This document shows, in pieces, positions 9,734 through 19,200 of a DNA stretch of 31,539 nt; positions within the stretch are counted from its first letter, which is position 1, and each line of letters begins with the position of its first letter. Below the pieces are notes generated by a model, which ran no database searches, was not told where the DNA came from, and worked only from the letters and a program-made list of their open reading frames with translations. Source of the DNA: a virus. The DNA is taken from positions 1 through 31,539 of the IMG/VR virus record IMGVR_UViG_3300022689_000425. One strand, written 5' to 3'. The translations under genes were made by a program, and so were the position numbers.

Positions 9734-9763
9734 TTGACAAAAGCGATCGAAGTGTGCAATAAT
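9734..9763 (+). promoter_or_regulatory. Putative sigma-70 promoter of the restriction-modification operon
   Basis: A perfect TTGACA (9734-9739) is followed after 18 bases by AATAAT (9758-9763), 37 bases before the first ATG of the island at 9801. The flanking sequence is AT-rich compared with the genes around it. This is the best promoter-like element seen in the window. No Shine-Dalgarno precedes the ATG at 9801. Confidence 0.6.
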
Positions 9764-9800
9764 ACATACTCAAGATTGATTACTGCATTTATAAAACCGC

Positions 9801-10382
9801 ATGTCTAAAGTTTACAAACACACATCTAAGCTCTCTGATTTGGCTCAAATCCATGTTGGACAGTCTTTCCGTAAAACTGTTTTGGAGGATCCGGAAAGTC
9901 CACATTTCGTGTTGCAGTCACGTGACCTGCTCCCAAATGGTCGCATTTCCGATAACCTGATGCGCATTTCTCAATTGAATGAGAAACCCAAGCCCAATGT
10001 CGCCCCCGGAGACGTGGTCGTCCTCAGTAGAGGGGTGCGCTTCAATGCGGGTGTCGTGTGTGAGCTTCCCGGGCCCACAACAGCCCAGAGTATGTTTCAC
10101 ATCATCAAGCTCAAAAATAATACAGGTGTTTTTGCTGGTTACCTCGCAAACTTTCTGAACACGCCCCCTGCTCAACAATTTCTCAAATCTTTGGCTAAAG
10201 GAATGACTGTCCAGCACCTGCAGGTCGCCGACCTCGGCAGCGTACGCATACCCGTTCCGCCGCTCGAAACCCAGCGCGCCTTTTGCGCCTTGGCTGATGA
10301 GGTGAACGAGGAAAATCGCCTCCTCGAAAAACTACAAACCCTTCGCAAGCAGCAACTATACGCGACGCTTGGCTCACTCTAA
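9801..10382 (+). CDS. Half-size type I specificity subunit (single TRD)
   Basis: A 193-residue HsdS-like protein with a single target-recognition domain (about 1-150), then the conserved spacer block (P-V-P-P-L-E-T-Q-R-A-F, residues about 152-162) and one terminal coiled-coil helix (E-N-R-L-L-E-K-L-Q-T-L-R-K-Q-Q-L). Normal HsdS has two such halves in about 400 residues, and a full HsdS is present downstream at 12436. Single-TRD subunits can dimerise to read palindromic sites, so this may give the same HsdM a second specificity; alternatively it is a truncated leftover or a regulator. It is the first gene after the promoter at 9734. The reading frame is clean with no sign of decay. Confidence 0.75.
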   Translation: MSKVYKHTSKLSDLAQIHVGQSFRKTVLEDPESPHFVLQSRDLLPNGRISDNLMRISQLNEKPKPNVAPGDVVVLSRGVRFNAGVVCELPGPTTAQSMFHIIKLKNNTGVFAGYLANFLNTPPAQQFLKSLAKGMTVQHLQVADLGSVRIPVPPLETQRAFCALADEVNEENRLLEKLQTLRKQQLYATLGSL

Positions 10383-10410
10383 TTTACAACATCAAATAAC
10401 ATTCAGAATC

Positions 10411-11943
10411 ATGGCAGAAAATAACGGCAACAACAGTAGCCTGCAAAAGGAGATCAACAATATCGTCTGGCGAGCCTGCGACACCTTCCGCGGCACCATC
10501 GATCCTTCCCAATACAAGGACTACATCCTCGTGATGTTGTTCGTGAAATATCTCAGCGATCTGCAAAAGGATCGCTATGACGCTCTCAAGGCGCAGTTCG
10601 GCGACGACGAGGCGATGATCCAGCGCCGCCTCCAGCGCGAGCGCTTCGTCATCCCCGAAGGCTGCAGCTACTACGATCTTTACGAGAAGCGCAACAAGGA
10701 CGACATCGGCGAGCAGATCAACAAGGCCCTCGAAGCCCTCGAAGATGCCAATAAGAAGAAGCTCGCCGGCGTCTTCCGCAATATCGACTTCAACAACCAG
10801 CACAACCTCGGCGAGACCAAGGACCGCAACCGCCGCCTCAAGAACCTCCTGGAAGACTTCCACGACCCGAAGCTCGACCTGCGCCCCTCCCGTATCGGTT
10901 CGGTCGACATCATCGGAAATTGCTACCTCTACCTCATTTCTCACTTCGCCAGCGATGCGGGTAAGAAGGGTGGCGAGTTCTACACGCCCGACGAAGTTGC
11001 ACTCCTCCTTGCCAAGCTCGTGAAACCCCAGTCCGGCGACCGCATCTGCGATCCCGCCTGCGGCTCCGGTGGCCTCCTCATCAACGCCGCCGAGCAGGTG
11101 CCCGATGGTAACTTCGCCGTCTTCGGCCAGGAGATCAACGGTGGCACTCTCGCTCTGGCCAAGATGAACATGTTCCTCCACGGCATCGACAACGCCACCA
11201 TCGAGTGGGGCGACACGCTCAACAACCCGAAGCTGATCGAGAAAGACAGCCTCCAGCAGTTCAACGTCGTGGTGGCTAATCCGCCCTTCTCACTCGACAA
11301 GTGGGGCGCGGAGGATGCGCAAAACGACAAGTATGCTCGCTACCACCGCGGTATCCCGCCCAAGTCCAAGGCCGACTGGGCCTTCATCACTCACATGGTC
11401 GAAACCGCCGTCGACGACGGAGGCCGGGTCGGTGTGGTCGTGCCCCATGGCGTGCTCTTTCGGGGCAGCTCCGAGGGCAAGATCCGCGAATCCATGATCA
11501 AGGACAACTTGCTCGACGCCGTCATCGGCCTGCCGGAAAAGCTCTTCTTCGGCACCGGCATCCCCGCTGCCACCCTGATCTTCAAGAAGGGCCGCGAGCG
11601 CGAGGACGTGCTCTTCATCGACGCCTCCCGCGAGTTCGAGTCGGGCACCAAACAGAACCGCCTCTCCGATGCCAATATCGATAAGATCATGAGAACCTAC
11701 GAGGACTTCGAGACGCTCGATAAATACAGCTACGTCGCCACCGCCGAGGAACTCGCGGAGAATGACTACAACCTGAATATCCCGCGCTACGTCGATACCT
11801 TCGAGCCAGAGGCCGAGGTTGACCTGTCTCAAGTGTCCGAGGAGATCGCAGAGACCGAGGAGGCGCTGGTTGAGGTGCAGGGGCGGATTCGGGATTATCT
11901 GCGAGAACTCCAACTCGATAAACAGGAGGTGCCAAATGGGTAA
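10411..11943 (+). CDS. hsdM: Type I restriction-modification DNA methyltransferase subunit
   Basis: N6-adenine methyltransferase subunit of 510 residues. The N-terminal HsdM helical domain (I-V-W-R-A-C-D-T-F-R-G) precedes the catalytic domain with G-E-F-Y-T-P (188-193), the SAM-binding D-P-A-C-G-S-G-G (214-221) and the catalytic N-P-P-F (290-293). I prefer ATG 10411 (MAENNG) over the in-frame ATG 10369, because the longer form overlaps the previous gene and adds residues without family resemblance; neither has a strong ribosome site. Its end overlaps the next start by eight bases. With HsdS it protects host sites; with HsdR it forms the restriction complex. Confidence 0.96.
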   Translation: MAENNGNNSSLQKEINNIVWRACDTFRGTIDPSQYKDYILVMLFVKYLSDLQKDRYDALKAQFGDDEAMIQRRLQRERFVIPEGCSYYDLYEKRNKDDIGEQINKALEALEDANKKKLAGVFRNIDFNNQHNLGETKDRNRRLKNLLEDFHDPKLDLRPSRIGSVDIIGNCYLYLISHFASDAGKKGGEFYTPDEVALLLAKLVKPQSGDRICDPACGSGGLLINAAEQVPDGNFAVFGQEINGGTLALAKMNMFLHGIDNATIEWGDTLNNPKLIEKDSLQQFNVVVANPPFSLDKWGAEDAQNDKYARYHRGIPPKSKADWAFITHMVETAVDDGGRVGVVVPHGVLFRGSSEGKIRESMIKDNLLDAVIGLPEKLFFGTGIPAATLIFKKGREREDVLFIDASREFESGTKQNRLSDANIDKIMRTYEDFETLDKYSYVATAEELAENDYNLNIPRYVDTFEPEAEVDLSQVSEEIAETEEALVEVQGRIRDYLRELQLDKQEVPNG

Positions 11944-12439
11944 GCAACATAAGCTCTTGGCTGTCCCAGAGCAGGTCATCGAAGCTATTCGAGCTGATCT
12001 TAATGGTAATGGAGTCCGATTCTACAAGGTCGACGAGATTCCGCCCGTTTTTATCGATAAGGATCTGATTCACCCGGATGTCGTGGCGAAGTCAACCTGC
12101 ATGGTAGCAGCTTTGTCTGGGAGCGCTGGAGACGAAAGAGAATACATGTTCCTTTCAACACTTCGCGTAGACAGCGGGCAAACGGATATGGATCCGATTA
12201 TGATGGTCTACAATACCACATCGGAATCACCAGAGCCAAGCGGCATCCTCAAACTTCACGGAAATTTCGATGGTCGAACGTTACCTCTCTCTTCGACGGC
12301 ATCACTTGAGAATCTGCAGAGCCATGTAATTACAACTGCTGTCGCGTTTGATCAGGCTCCGAAACGTTTAATAAATGCCATGCACTATATGGCAAAAGAG
12401 TATCGGCTGCATTTGGGTGAAAATGGAGGTGCGGAATGA
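11936..12439 (+). CDS. Unknown protein inside the type I RM operon
   Basis: A 167-residue soluble protein with no motif I recognise. The start at 11936 is well supported: AGGAGGT lies at 11924-11930, and the ATG overlaps the end of hsdM by eight bases. The longer open frame from 11819 lies wholly inside hsdM and is rejected. Its own end overlaps hsdS by ATGA. Predicted alternating strands and helices with a C-terminal helix (A-P-K-R-L-I-N-A-M-H-Y-M-A-K-E-Y) suggest a small globular domain. Its fixed place between hsdM and hsdS implies that its level is tied to theirs, perhaps as a modulator of the complex, but no function can be assigned. Confidence 0.7.
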   Translation: MGKQHKLLAVPEQVIEAIRADLNGNGVRFYKVDEIPPVFIDKDLIHPDVVAKSTCMVAALSGSAGDEREYMFLSTLRVDSGQTDMDPIMMVYNTTSESPEPSGILKLHGNFDGRTLPLSSTASLENLQSHVITTAVAFDQAPKRLINAMHYMAKEYRLHLGENGGAE

Positions 12440-13620
12440 AGAAGGTTCTTCTTGGAGAAATTTCGTCGATCGCATCGGGAGGCACCCCGGCTCGTACAAT
12501 TCCCGAGTTTTGGAACGGCGACATACCGTGGGTTAAAACCACTGATATTAACCAGCGTTTCATCCGTGAAGCAGGAGAGAACATTTCAATGGAGGGACTT
12601 GCGGGTTCAGCGGCTAAAGTCTTTTCAGCCGGAACCTTGCTTATGGCGATGTATGGGCAAGGAAAGACTCGCGGCAAGGTGGCCGTACTATCGATCGATG
12701 CTGCAATCAACCAAGCTTGTGCAGCGATCCAAGTCCGCCCTGGCTACGATAGCAATTACGTTTTCCATCAATTGGAGTTTCGCTACGAACACATTCGCTG
12801 CCTAAGCCATACTGGAAATCAAGAAAACCTGAATGCGCAGATAATTCGATCAATCGCAATCCCCAGCATTGCGCTCCCCGAGCAGAAGAAAATCGCTGAA
12901 ATCCTTGGGGCTTGTGATGAGGCGATTGAGGCGCAGGAGCGTTTGATCGCCCAAAAGCAGCAGCGCAAAAAGGGCCTCATGCAGCAGCTCCTCACCGGCA
13001 AAAAACGCTTCCCGCAGTTTGCCGGAACGCCGTGGCGATGTGTTAAGATTGGGAGCCTGCTGAAGGAGGTTAAGCGCTATGTCGATTGGGACGATGAAGA
13101 GCGTTATCAGTTGCTCAGTCTGCGCCGCCGCTCTGGAGGACCTTTCGCCCGCGAAAGTCTGCTGGGTAGCGAGATCAAAACAAAGACACTCAAGACTGTA
13201 CATGCGGGTGATTTCCTGATCGCCAAAATGCAGGTCACCCACGGTGCCTTTGGGATGGTTGCCGATGGCTTTGATGGATGGAAGGTGTCAGACTCCTATA
13301 TTTGTATGGTTCCGCGTGATCCGGAGGTCTTCGATGTGCGCTTCTTCAATTATCTATCACAAGATCGCTACATTTGGCACTTGGCCTACGTCTCCAGCTA
13401 CGGCGTGGCTATTGAGAAGATGACCTTCGTGCTGAAGGACTTCCTGAAGAAAGAGATTTCGATTCCTCCAACCAAGGAAGAGGCGTCCGCGATAGCCGAT
13501 TGCATCGACGTTGCGAACCAAGAAATCACCCTTCAACAAAACAAACTCGAGCAGATCAAGCAGCAGAAGAAAGGCCTGATGCAGCTACTGCTCACCGGGA
13601 AAGTGAGGGTAAAGCTATGA
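12436..13620 (+). CDS. hsdS: Type I restriction-modification specificity subunit, two TRDs
   Basis: A 394-residue specificity subunit with the full duplicated layout. TRD1 (about 1-145) starts with the common G-E-I-S-S-I-A-S-G-G-T-P motif and W-V-K-T-T-D-I. The central conserved region (L-P-E-Q-K-K-I-A-E-I-L, then a helix ending in Q-Q-R-K-K-G-L-M-Q-Q-L-L-T-G-K) ends near residue 192. TRD2 spans about 195-340, and the second conserved region ends with the near-identical Q-Q-K-K-G-L-M-Q-L-L-L-T-G-K. The two halves should each read one half of a bipartite target. The gene is coupled by ATGA to both neighbours. The target sequence cannot be predicted by eye. Confidence 0.95.
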   Translation: MKKVLLGEISSIASGGTPARTIPEFWNGDIPWVKTTDINQRFIREAGENISMEGLAGSAAKVFSAGTLLMAMYGQGKTRGKVAVLSIDAAINQACAAIQVRPGYDSNYVFHQLEFRYEHIRCLSHTGNQENLNAQIIRSIAIPSIALPEQKKIAEILGACDEAIEAQERLIAQKQQRKKGLMQQLLTGKKRFPQFAGTPWRCVKIGSLLKEVKRYVDWDDEERYQLLSLRRRSGGPFARESLLGSEIKTKTLKTVHAGDFLIAKMQVTHGAFGMVADGFDGWKVSDSYICMVPRDPEVFDVRFFNYLSQDRYIWHLAYVSSYGVAIEKMTFVLKDFLKKEISIPPTKEEASAIADCIDVANQEITLQQNKLEQIKQQKKGLMQLLLTGKVRVKL

Positions 13621-15251
13621 TTGCCAATTCAATTACACATTATCAAACGGGCTTCAAAGTTATCGAATCGCGCATAGGGTACAGCCCACTGAATACAATT
13701 CAAAATATTCTTTTTGGTTGGCTAGTTAGTCGGGAAAAAGATCGCCTGTGTCGTAACGCCAAGAAGGACTTCTTCAGGAAGTGTAATTGGAATAATCTCT
13801 ACAACACTCACAGTTCAGTCGCTACCAATACTGTCTATGCAGATACTTACAAGGCTTGGGCATTTCGCTACACGCATCCGGATTCCGACTTAGGCACTCG
13901 TCGTTACTGGCATGTCGATATTGGTGTAAAGGAAGAAGAGAGCGTGGCGACATTCTACTGCCGTGTCAGCTTCGCCCGCAGCCACTACGACTTGACGTCG
14001 GAACAGCTAGTGCCACCGACAAACACGCCCCGGTTTATTAGGGACATCGTCATGAGGGGGAGCGGATTGAAGGTCTTCTCGGGGGAAAAGGAATTTGGAC
14101 TCTACGATCGGCCAGTTCCAATTTCAGCTGGATACGGCAAGCAGTTGGCAGAATGGATAAAGTCGCGCCAGCGTAGCTATGCTATCATCGTCTTCAATCC
14201 AGAATCGGATGAGATGCGTGGTGAGGCTTCCGCACTCGCCAGAGACCTCGCCGGGAAATCGCAGGTGTTCGTGCTTGATGATGATCCGGATCTCGCAGAC
14301 GAGCTGCGCATTTATCTCAATGCCGAGCTTTGGGTGTCTCGTGGCAAATTCCGTATCTTTTACCCGCTCAATCCGGCATTTCCGCGCTCCGAACGGCATC
14401 GGTGGTTCGACCCGCTTGACATGGATTATCCGACAAAGCGTGAAGCGCTCGTTTCCAACCTGCTTCGCGTTTACCACCTAGAGGAGCCAAAGTCCGTGAC
14501 CAATATATCCGAGGTCGGTCGCATGGTGAGCATGATCGCGCTGCGGAAGCGTCTCAGTGAAAACTCAGCAAGTGATGCTGATATGGAAGAGTTCCAGGAG
14601 ATGTGGGACTCACGCGAGAAAGAGTTCGAGGAACGGGAAAATGTACTAAAAGAAGAGTCTGAGCGCTGGATGTCAGAGTGCGAGCAGGCTGAAGATGAGC
14701 TGAGGGCGCTAAAATCCAAACTGGCTTCGTTTGAATTTGGCACATCAAAAACAGTAAATGACAGTTGCGATCTACTTTCAGAAGTCAAGCGGCATGTTCG
14801 TAACCTTTCTGAGATTGTAGGAGTGTTTTCCCGCATACACGGTGATCGATTAATTTTTGCAGACGAAGCCTTCAAATCTGCCGAAGAATATACAAACTGT
14901 CAGATACTGGATCGTGCATGGGAAATTCTTCAGCATATTGCAACTACGCTTTACGATTTGAAGTTTGAGAATAGTGACCCCGGCGACATCGCTTTGCAGT
15001 TTCAGCACGCCTCAGGCTTCGAATATGCTAAAACCGAAGGCAAACAGTCCAAGGGCGATGCTTCGATCTGCGCGAGCCGAAAAATCACTGTGAACAGTAA
15101 GAGCTATGAAATCTGGCCGCATATCAAGTGGGGAACCAAGCCGCCCAAGACGCTGCGCGTGCACTTTGCATTCTGCGAAGACACTAAGAAAATCGTCATC
15201 GGCTACGTTGGCGAGCATATGCGCAACGCCACAACCCGAGGAATGAAGTAA
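13617..15251 (+). CDS. Unknown coiled-coil protein of the RM island
   Basis: A 544-residue protein, not recognised. The start at 13617 comes from the ATGA junction with hsdS; the longer frame from 13500 lies in hsdS and is rejected. Three parts can be seen. Residues 1-300 are mixed alpha/beta, with a Rossmann-like stretch (Y-A-I-I-V-F-N-P, then A-R-D-L-A-G-K-S-Q-V-F-V-L-D-D-D-P) around 185-225. A charged coiled coil covers about 325-376 (Glu/Arg-rich). A C-terminal domain of about 60 residues reads W-P-H-I-K-W then L-R-V-H-F-A-F and I-V-I-G-Y-V-G-E-H-M-R-N-A-T-T, which resembles a small RelE-like or RNA-binding beta fold. The sensor-linker-effector shape and the position within an RM operon suggest a companion defence factor; this is inference. 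Confidence 0.65.
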   Translation: MIANSITHYQTGFKVIESRIGYSPLNTIQNILFGWLVSREKDRLCRNAKKDFFRKCNWNNLYNTHSSVATNTVYADTYKAWAFRYTHPDSDLGTRRYWHVDIGVKEEESVATFYCRVSFARSHYDLTSEQLVPPTNTPRFIRDIVMRGSGLKVFSGEKEFGLYDRPVPISAGYGKQLAEWIKSRQRSYAIIVFNPESDEMRGEASALARDLAGKSQVFVLDDDPDLADELRIYLNAELWVSRGKFRIFYPLNPAFPRSERHRWFDPLDMDYPTKREALVSNLLRVYHLEEPKSVTNISEVGRMVSMIALRKRLSENSASDADMEEFQEMWDSREKEFEERENVLKEESERWMSECEQAEDELRALKSKLASFEFGTSKTVNDSCDLLSEVKRHVRNLSEIVGVFSRIHGDRLIFADEAFKSAEEYTNCQILDRAWEILQHIATTLYDLKFENSDPGDIALQFQHASGFEYAKTEGKQSKGDASICASRKITVNSKSYEIWPHIKWGTKPPKTLRVHFAFCEDTKKIVIGYVGEHMRNATTRGMK

Positions 15252-15931
15252 TGAGCGATCAGCCTCCTAAACCACGCTACCTCTATATCTTTCTCGATGA
15301 GGCGGGAAACTTCGATTTCTCGCAAAAGGGAACGCAATACTTTCTGCTTGGTTGTATAACCAAGGAGCGACCTTTTGCTGCCGGTCACGAGTTAAGTGAG
15401 CTTAAATACGATTTGGTCGAGAAAGGGATTGGGCTGGAGTATTTCCATGCTGCGGAAGATCAGCAGGCGACGCGCAACGATGTCTTCGGAATTATCCAGA
15501 AGAACCTTGCTGGTGTGCGCTACGATTCCGTTATCGTTGAAAAGAGAAAAACGGGCCCAGCTCTGCAGGCACCTGAAAAGTTCTATCCGAAAATGCTGGG
15601 CTATCTCTTGCGCCATGTTCTTGAGCGACAGCCCTTATCGTTGTTCGAGGAAGTGATTGTTTTTACCGACCGCATCCCGGTTCAAAAGAAAAAGCGAGCA
15701 ATAGAGAAAGCTATAAAAGAGACGCTGGCTGAGATGCTACCGAAACGAGCGCGCTATCGTATTTATCATCATGACAGCAAATCCAACTTTGATCTGCAGA
15801 TCGCAGATTATTTCAACTGGGCAACCTATAGAAAATGGGATCGAGGGGACGAACGCTCGTTTGGTGTAATCCAATCAGTCGTCAAAAGTGAATTCGATAT
15901 CTTCCAGACGGGAAGCACCCTTTATTACTGA
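15251..15931 (+). CDS. DUF3800 domain protein
   Basis: A 226-residue protein with the DUF3800 signature: an N-terminal strand ending in Y-I-F-L-D-E-A-G-N (D16, E17), a central E-E-V-I-V-F-T-D-R, and a C-terminal S-N-F-D-L-Q-I-A-D-Y-F-N-W-A. These acidic residues lie where an RNase H-like nuclease would place its metal ligands, and DUF3800 proteins are common beside restriction and phage-defence genes. The biochemical activity of the family is not settled as far as I know. The gene starts in the stop codon of the previous gene (TAATG) and is the last before a 288-base gap that precedes hsdR. Confidence 0.85.
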   Translation: MSDQPPKPRYLYIFLDEAGNFDFSQKGTQYFLLGCITKERPFAAGHELSELKYDLVEKGIGLEYFHAAEDQQATRNDVFGIIQKNLAGVRYDSVIVEKRKTGPALQAPEKFYPKMLGYLLRHVLERQPLSLFEEVIVFTDRIPVQKKKRAIEKAIKETLAEMLPKRARYRIYHHDSKSNFDLQIADYFNWATYRKWDRGDERSFGVIQSVVKSEFDIFQTGSTLYY

Positions 15932-15956
15932 TGCATACCCAACTTCATAAAGTAGA

Positions 15957-16015
15957 CCACCCCAGCTATTCCGATTGCTCGGAAAGAGCCCCCTGGGCTC
16001 TTATCACTGGGGTGG
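15957..16015. other. Strong nested hairpin between DUF3800 gene and hsdR
   Basis: A perfect 9-bp outer stem, CCACCCCAG (15957-15965) with CTGGGGTGG (16007-16015), encloses a second perfect 8-bp stem, AAGAGCCC (15984-15991) with GGGCTCTT (15995-16002), closed by a three-base loop. No T-tract follows, so it is not a classical terminator. It lies in the only sizeable gap of the RM island (15932-16219), 204 bases before hsdR. It may be part of a small RNA, an mRNA processing site or a regulatory leader that tunes HsdR production. The rest of the gap is AT-rich, and I see no definite promoter in it. Confidence 0.6.
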
Positions 16016-16219
16016 AACCTTTAAATAATATAATGCAGATTTGTCAGGTCAGTTCTGCAGTAACCTTTGAGGGTTCATGCACCACTGCTGCTGAACAAGC
16101 ATTACAGTCGGCTATTTTCATCTGCAGATCAAGCCAATTTCGTAAGAAAATTTTGCAGAAGATTGACCAGCCCATCTGTCGACCGGGAAATGCCCAATCC
16201 ACTTTAAATAGCTTCCTCC

Positions 16220-19200
16220 ATGACTGATTCCTCAAGCCCACATTCACCTTCCACTCTCGAATCCGTGGAGTCACAGCTCCCCGCGATCCAGCAGCTGATC
16301 AATCTCGGTTATCAATACCTGTCCCCGGCTGAAATCGATTCCCAGCGTGGTGGTCGTCTGGCCAATTGTTTTCTCGATGGCATTCTTACCGACCAACTCC
16401 GCAAACTGAATCAGATTGAGGCGGTTAGTGGCAGTTATAGCTTTACCGAGTCCGCGATTCAGGAGTGCGTGCAGTCGCTCAGGGATTTGCGTCCGGAAGG
16501 TTTGATTGCTACCAACGAAAAGGCTTACGACCTGCTTTGCTTGGGTCGAGCAGTTGAGCAGACTATCGATGGGCGCAAGTCTAGCTATACCGTCCGCTAT
16601 ATCGATTGGGAGCACCCCGAGCGCAACGTCTTCCATGTCGCAGCAGAGTTCAGCGTCGAGCGCAGCAAAACCAAGGATACGCGGCGTCCTGACATCGTCT
16701 GTTTTGTGAACGGGATTCCATTCGCCGTGATCGAGGCTAAAGCCCCCGGTCAGAAAATCGGGATCGAGCAGGCCATCTCTCAGCACTTGCGCAATCAACA
16801 TGCCGACGAAATCCCAGACTTCTTCCGCACGCAGCAACTCTTACTCGCGGTCAATGCCAAGGAGGGTCGCTACGCGACGGTCGGCACACCGATCACCCAT
16901 TGGCTGGAATGGAAGGAGGTTTTTCCCAAAGTTGAGGAAGCAGAACTGCACGCATCGATCAACGCGTCCCTCGGTGATGAAGACTCTTCAAAGCTTCTCG
17001 CTGAACCATTCAAACAGAGTGAAATTTCAGCCTTTCGAGAAAAACTTGCCGGAGGCGAACGCCTCCCCACAGGTCAGGATCGTTTAATCTACGCCCTCCT
17101 TCGCCCTCAGCGCCTTCTGGAAATCGCTTACCGGTTCATTGTTTTTGACGGGGGCGACAAAAAGGTAGCGCGATATCAACAGTATTTCACCGTGCAAGAC
17201 ATTATGGAGCGCGTCCTCGACTTCGAGCCAGATGGAGTACGCAAGGGAGGTGTCGTCTGGCACACGCAGGGCAGCGGCAAATCGCTTACCATGGTCATGT
17301 TCGCCAAGGCGATTGCCCTTTGCAATGAGATAGCAAATCCCCGCGTCGTGCTCGTGACGGATCGGGTGGATCTGGACGACCAGATCAAAGGAACATTCAA
17401 AAGCTGTGGTCTCAATCCTAAACAGGCCAACTCGGGAAACGAGCTGGTCCAATTGCTCAAGCAGCAGCGTGACGCCATCATTACCGCAGTGATCAATAAA
17501 TTCGACGCTGCGTGCAACAAGCGCGACCTGCGCCTCGAAGACCCAAACATATTCGTACTTGTCGACGAAGCTCACCGCACAAATTATGGCTCGCTTCATA
17601 CCCATATGCGTAGGGTATTTACCAAAGCCTGCTTCATCGGCTTCACAGGCACCCCGCTAATGCGTCAGGATAAATCGACGCAGAAGAAATTCGGCGGTAT
17701 CATCGGTAAGCCTTACAGGATCAATGAAGCGGTTGAGGATGGGGCGGTTTTACGGCTCCGCTATGAGGCACGCAAGCCGGAGATCGATATCAACCGCGAC
17801 GCTTTGGATAAGCAATTCGCACAGCAAACAGAGGGGCTCCTTGCTGAGGAACAAGCTGAGCTAAAGAAGAAAACAGCGAAGTTTGATAACATAGCCAAGA
17901 CTGATCAGGTCATCTACCAGATCGCCCGCGACATCAGCAAACACTATGAAGAGAACTGGAAGGGCACCTTCGCGAAGGGTCAGATCGTGACCGCGCGAAA
18001 GGATGTCGCGTTGAAGTACAAGCAAGCGCTGGATGAAATCGGTACGGTCACTTCCGAGGTGATTATCTCCCCGCCGGATGATCGGGAAGGCTTCGAAAAT
18101 GCCTACGGGGGCAACAAAGACGAAGTTGCCCGATTTTGGAAAGAGATGATGGCACGCTATGGGAATGAGCGAAGTTACAATCGCACTGTCATCCAAAAAT
18201 TCAAAACCGACGATGAGCCCGAACTCATCATCGTCGTAAGTAAGTTGCTCACTGGGTTTGATGCTCCCCGTAATACGATCCTCTACGTTTGTGCCCCGCT
18301 CAAAAACCACACGCTTTTGCAGGCTATTGCGCGCGTGAACCGTCTCTACAAAGATGCCACCACCGGCGAGGAAAAGGATTTCGGCTACATCATCGACTAT
18401 CGCGGTATACTCGGAGAGCTGAGCGATGCCCTCGACCTATACACCGACGACAACAGTACGGAAGAGGTAGATGAGGTGCTGGTCGATATTGCGGAGGAGG
18501 TAAAAAAGCTGCCCTTCGCACACTCGGTTCTGTGGAATGTCTTCAAGGAGGTCGCCAATAAGAAGGATCGCGAAGCGCTGGAAAACCACCTCGAAGATGA
18601 AGAGCGCCGTGATGTTTTCTACGATTGTTTAAATGACTACGCTAAGATTCTCGCAAATGCCAAGCAGTCGCAGGTCTACTACGAGTCGGTGGCTAAGGAT
18701 AAGCAAAAGCGCTACGTCGATGACCTTCGCTTCTTCACGGAGCTGCGTGCCAGTGTGCGCAAGCGCTTCACCTCCGAGGTCGATGTCCGCCCCTACGAGC
18801 AGCGTATCCAGAAAATCCTGAATCTGAACACCATATCGAGCAATGTCGCCCAGCTAACGGAAATGATAGACATCTTCGACCGCGAAGCGTTCGAACGTGA
18901 AGTCGATAAGGTAGTGTCCATTAAGGGTAAAGCAGATGTCATTATCAGCCGAACCAGGAAAACGATTTCAGAGAAGTGGGAAGAGGATCCTGTTTTTTAC
19001 GAGCGATTTTCACATATGCTGGACAAGATACTCGAGGAGTATCGAAAAAAGCGGATTTCTGATGCCGAGCGTCTTAATAAAGCCAAGCAGATCATGGAGG
19101 CTGTACGCGATCGGACTGAAGATGATCTGCCTGTCATCCTAAAAAACAAGGAAGTCGCCAAGGCCTACTTTGGTTGGACTCATAAACGCTTGGAGCCGTA

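Noticed and set aside
10384-11181. A long minus-strand open frame opposite hsdM
   Set aside because: Composition (Val, Glu, Leu and Asp dominated) is typical of the antisense of a GC-rich gene, and hsdM has all family motifs.
15931-16227. A 98-codon open frame between the DUF3800 gene and hsdR
   Set aside because: It runs through the nested hairpins, has low-quality composition (many Ser, Cys and Gln without pattern) and overlaps the hsdR start. It is better read as non-coding.
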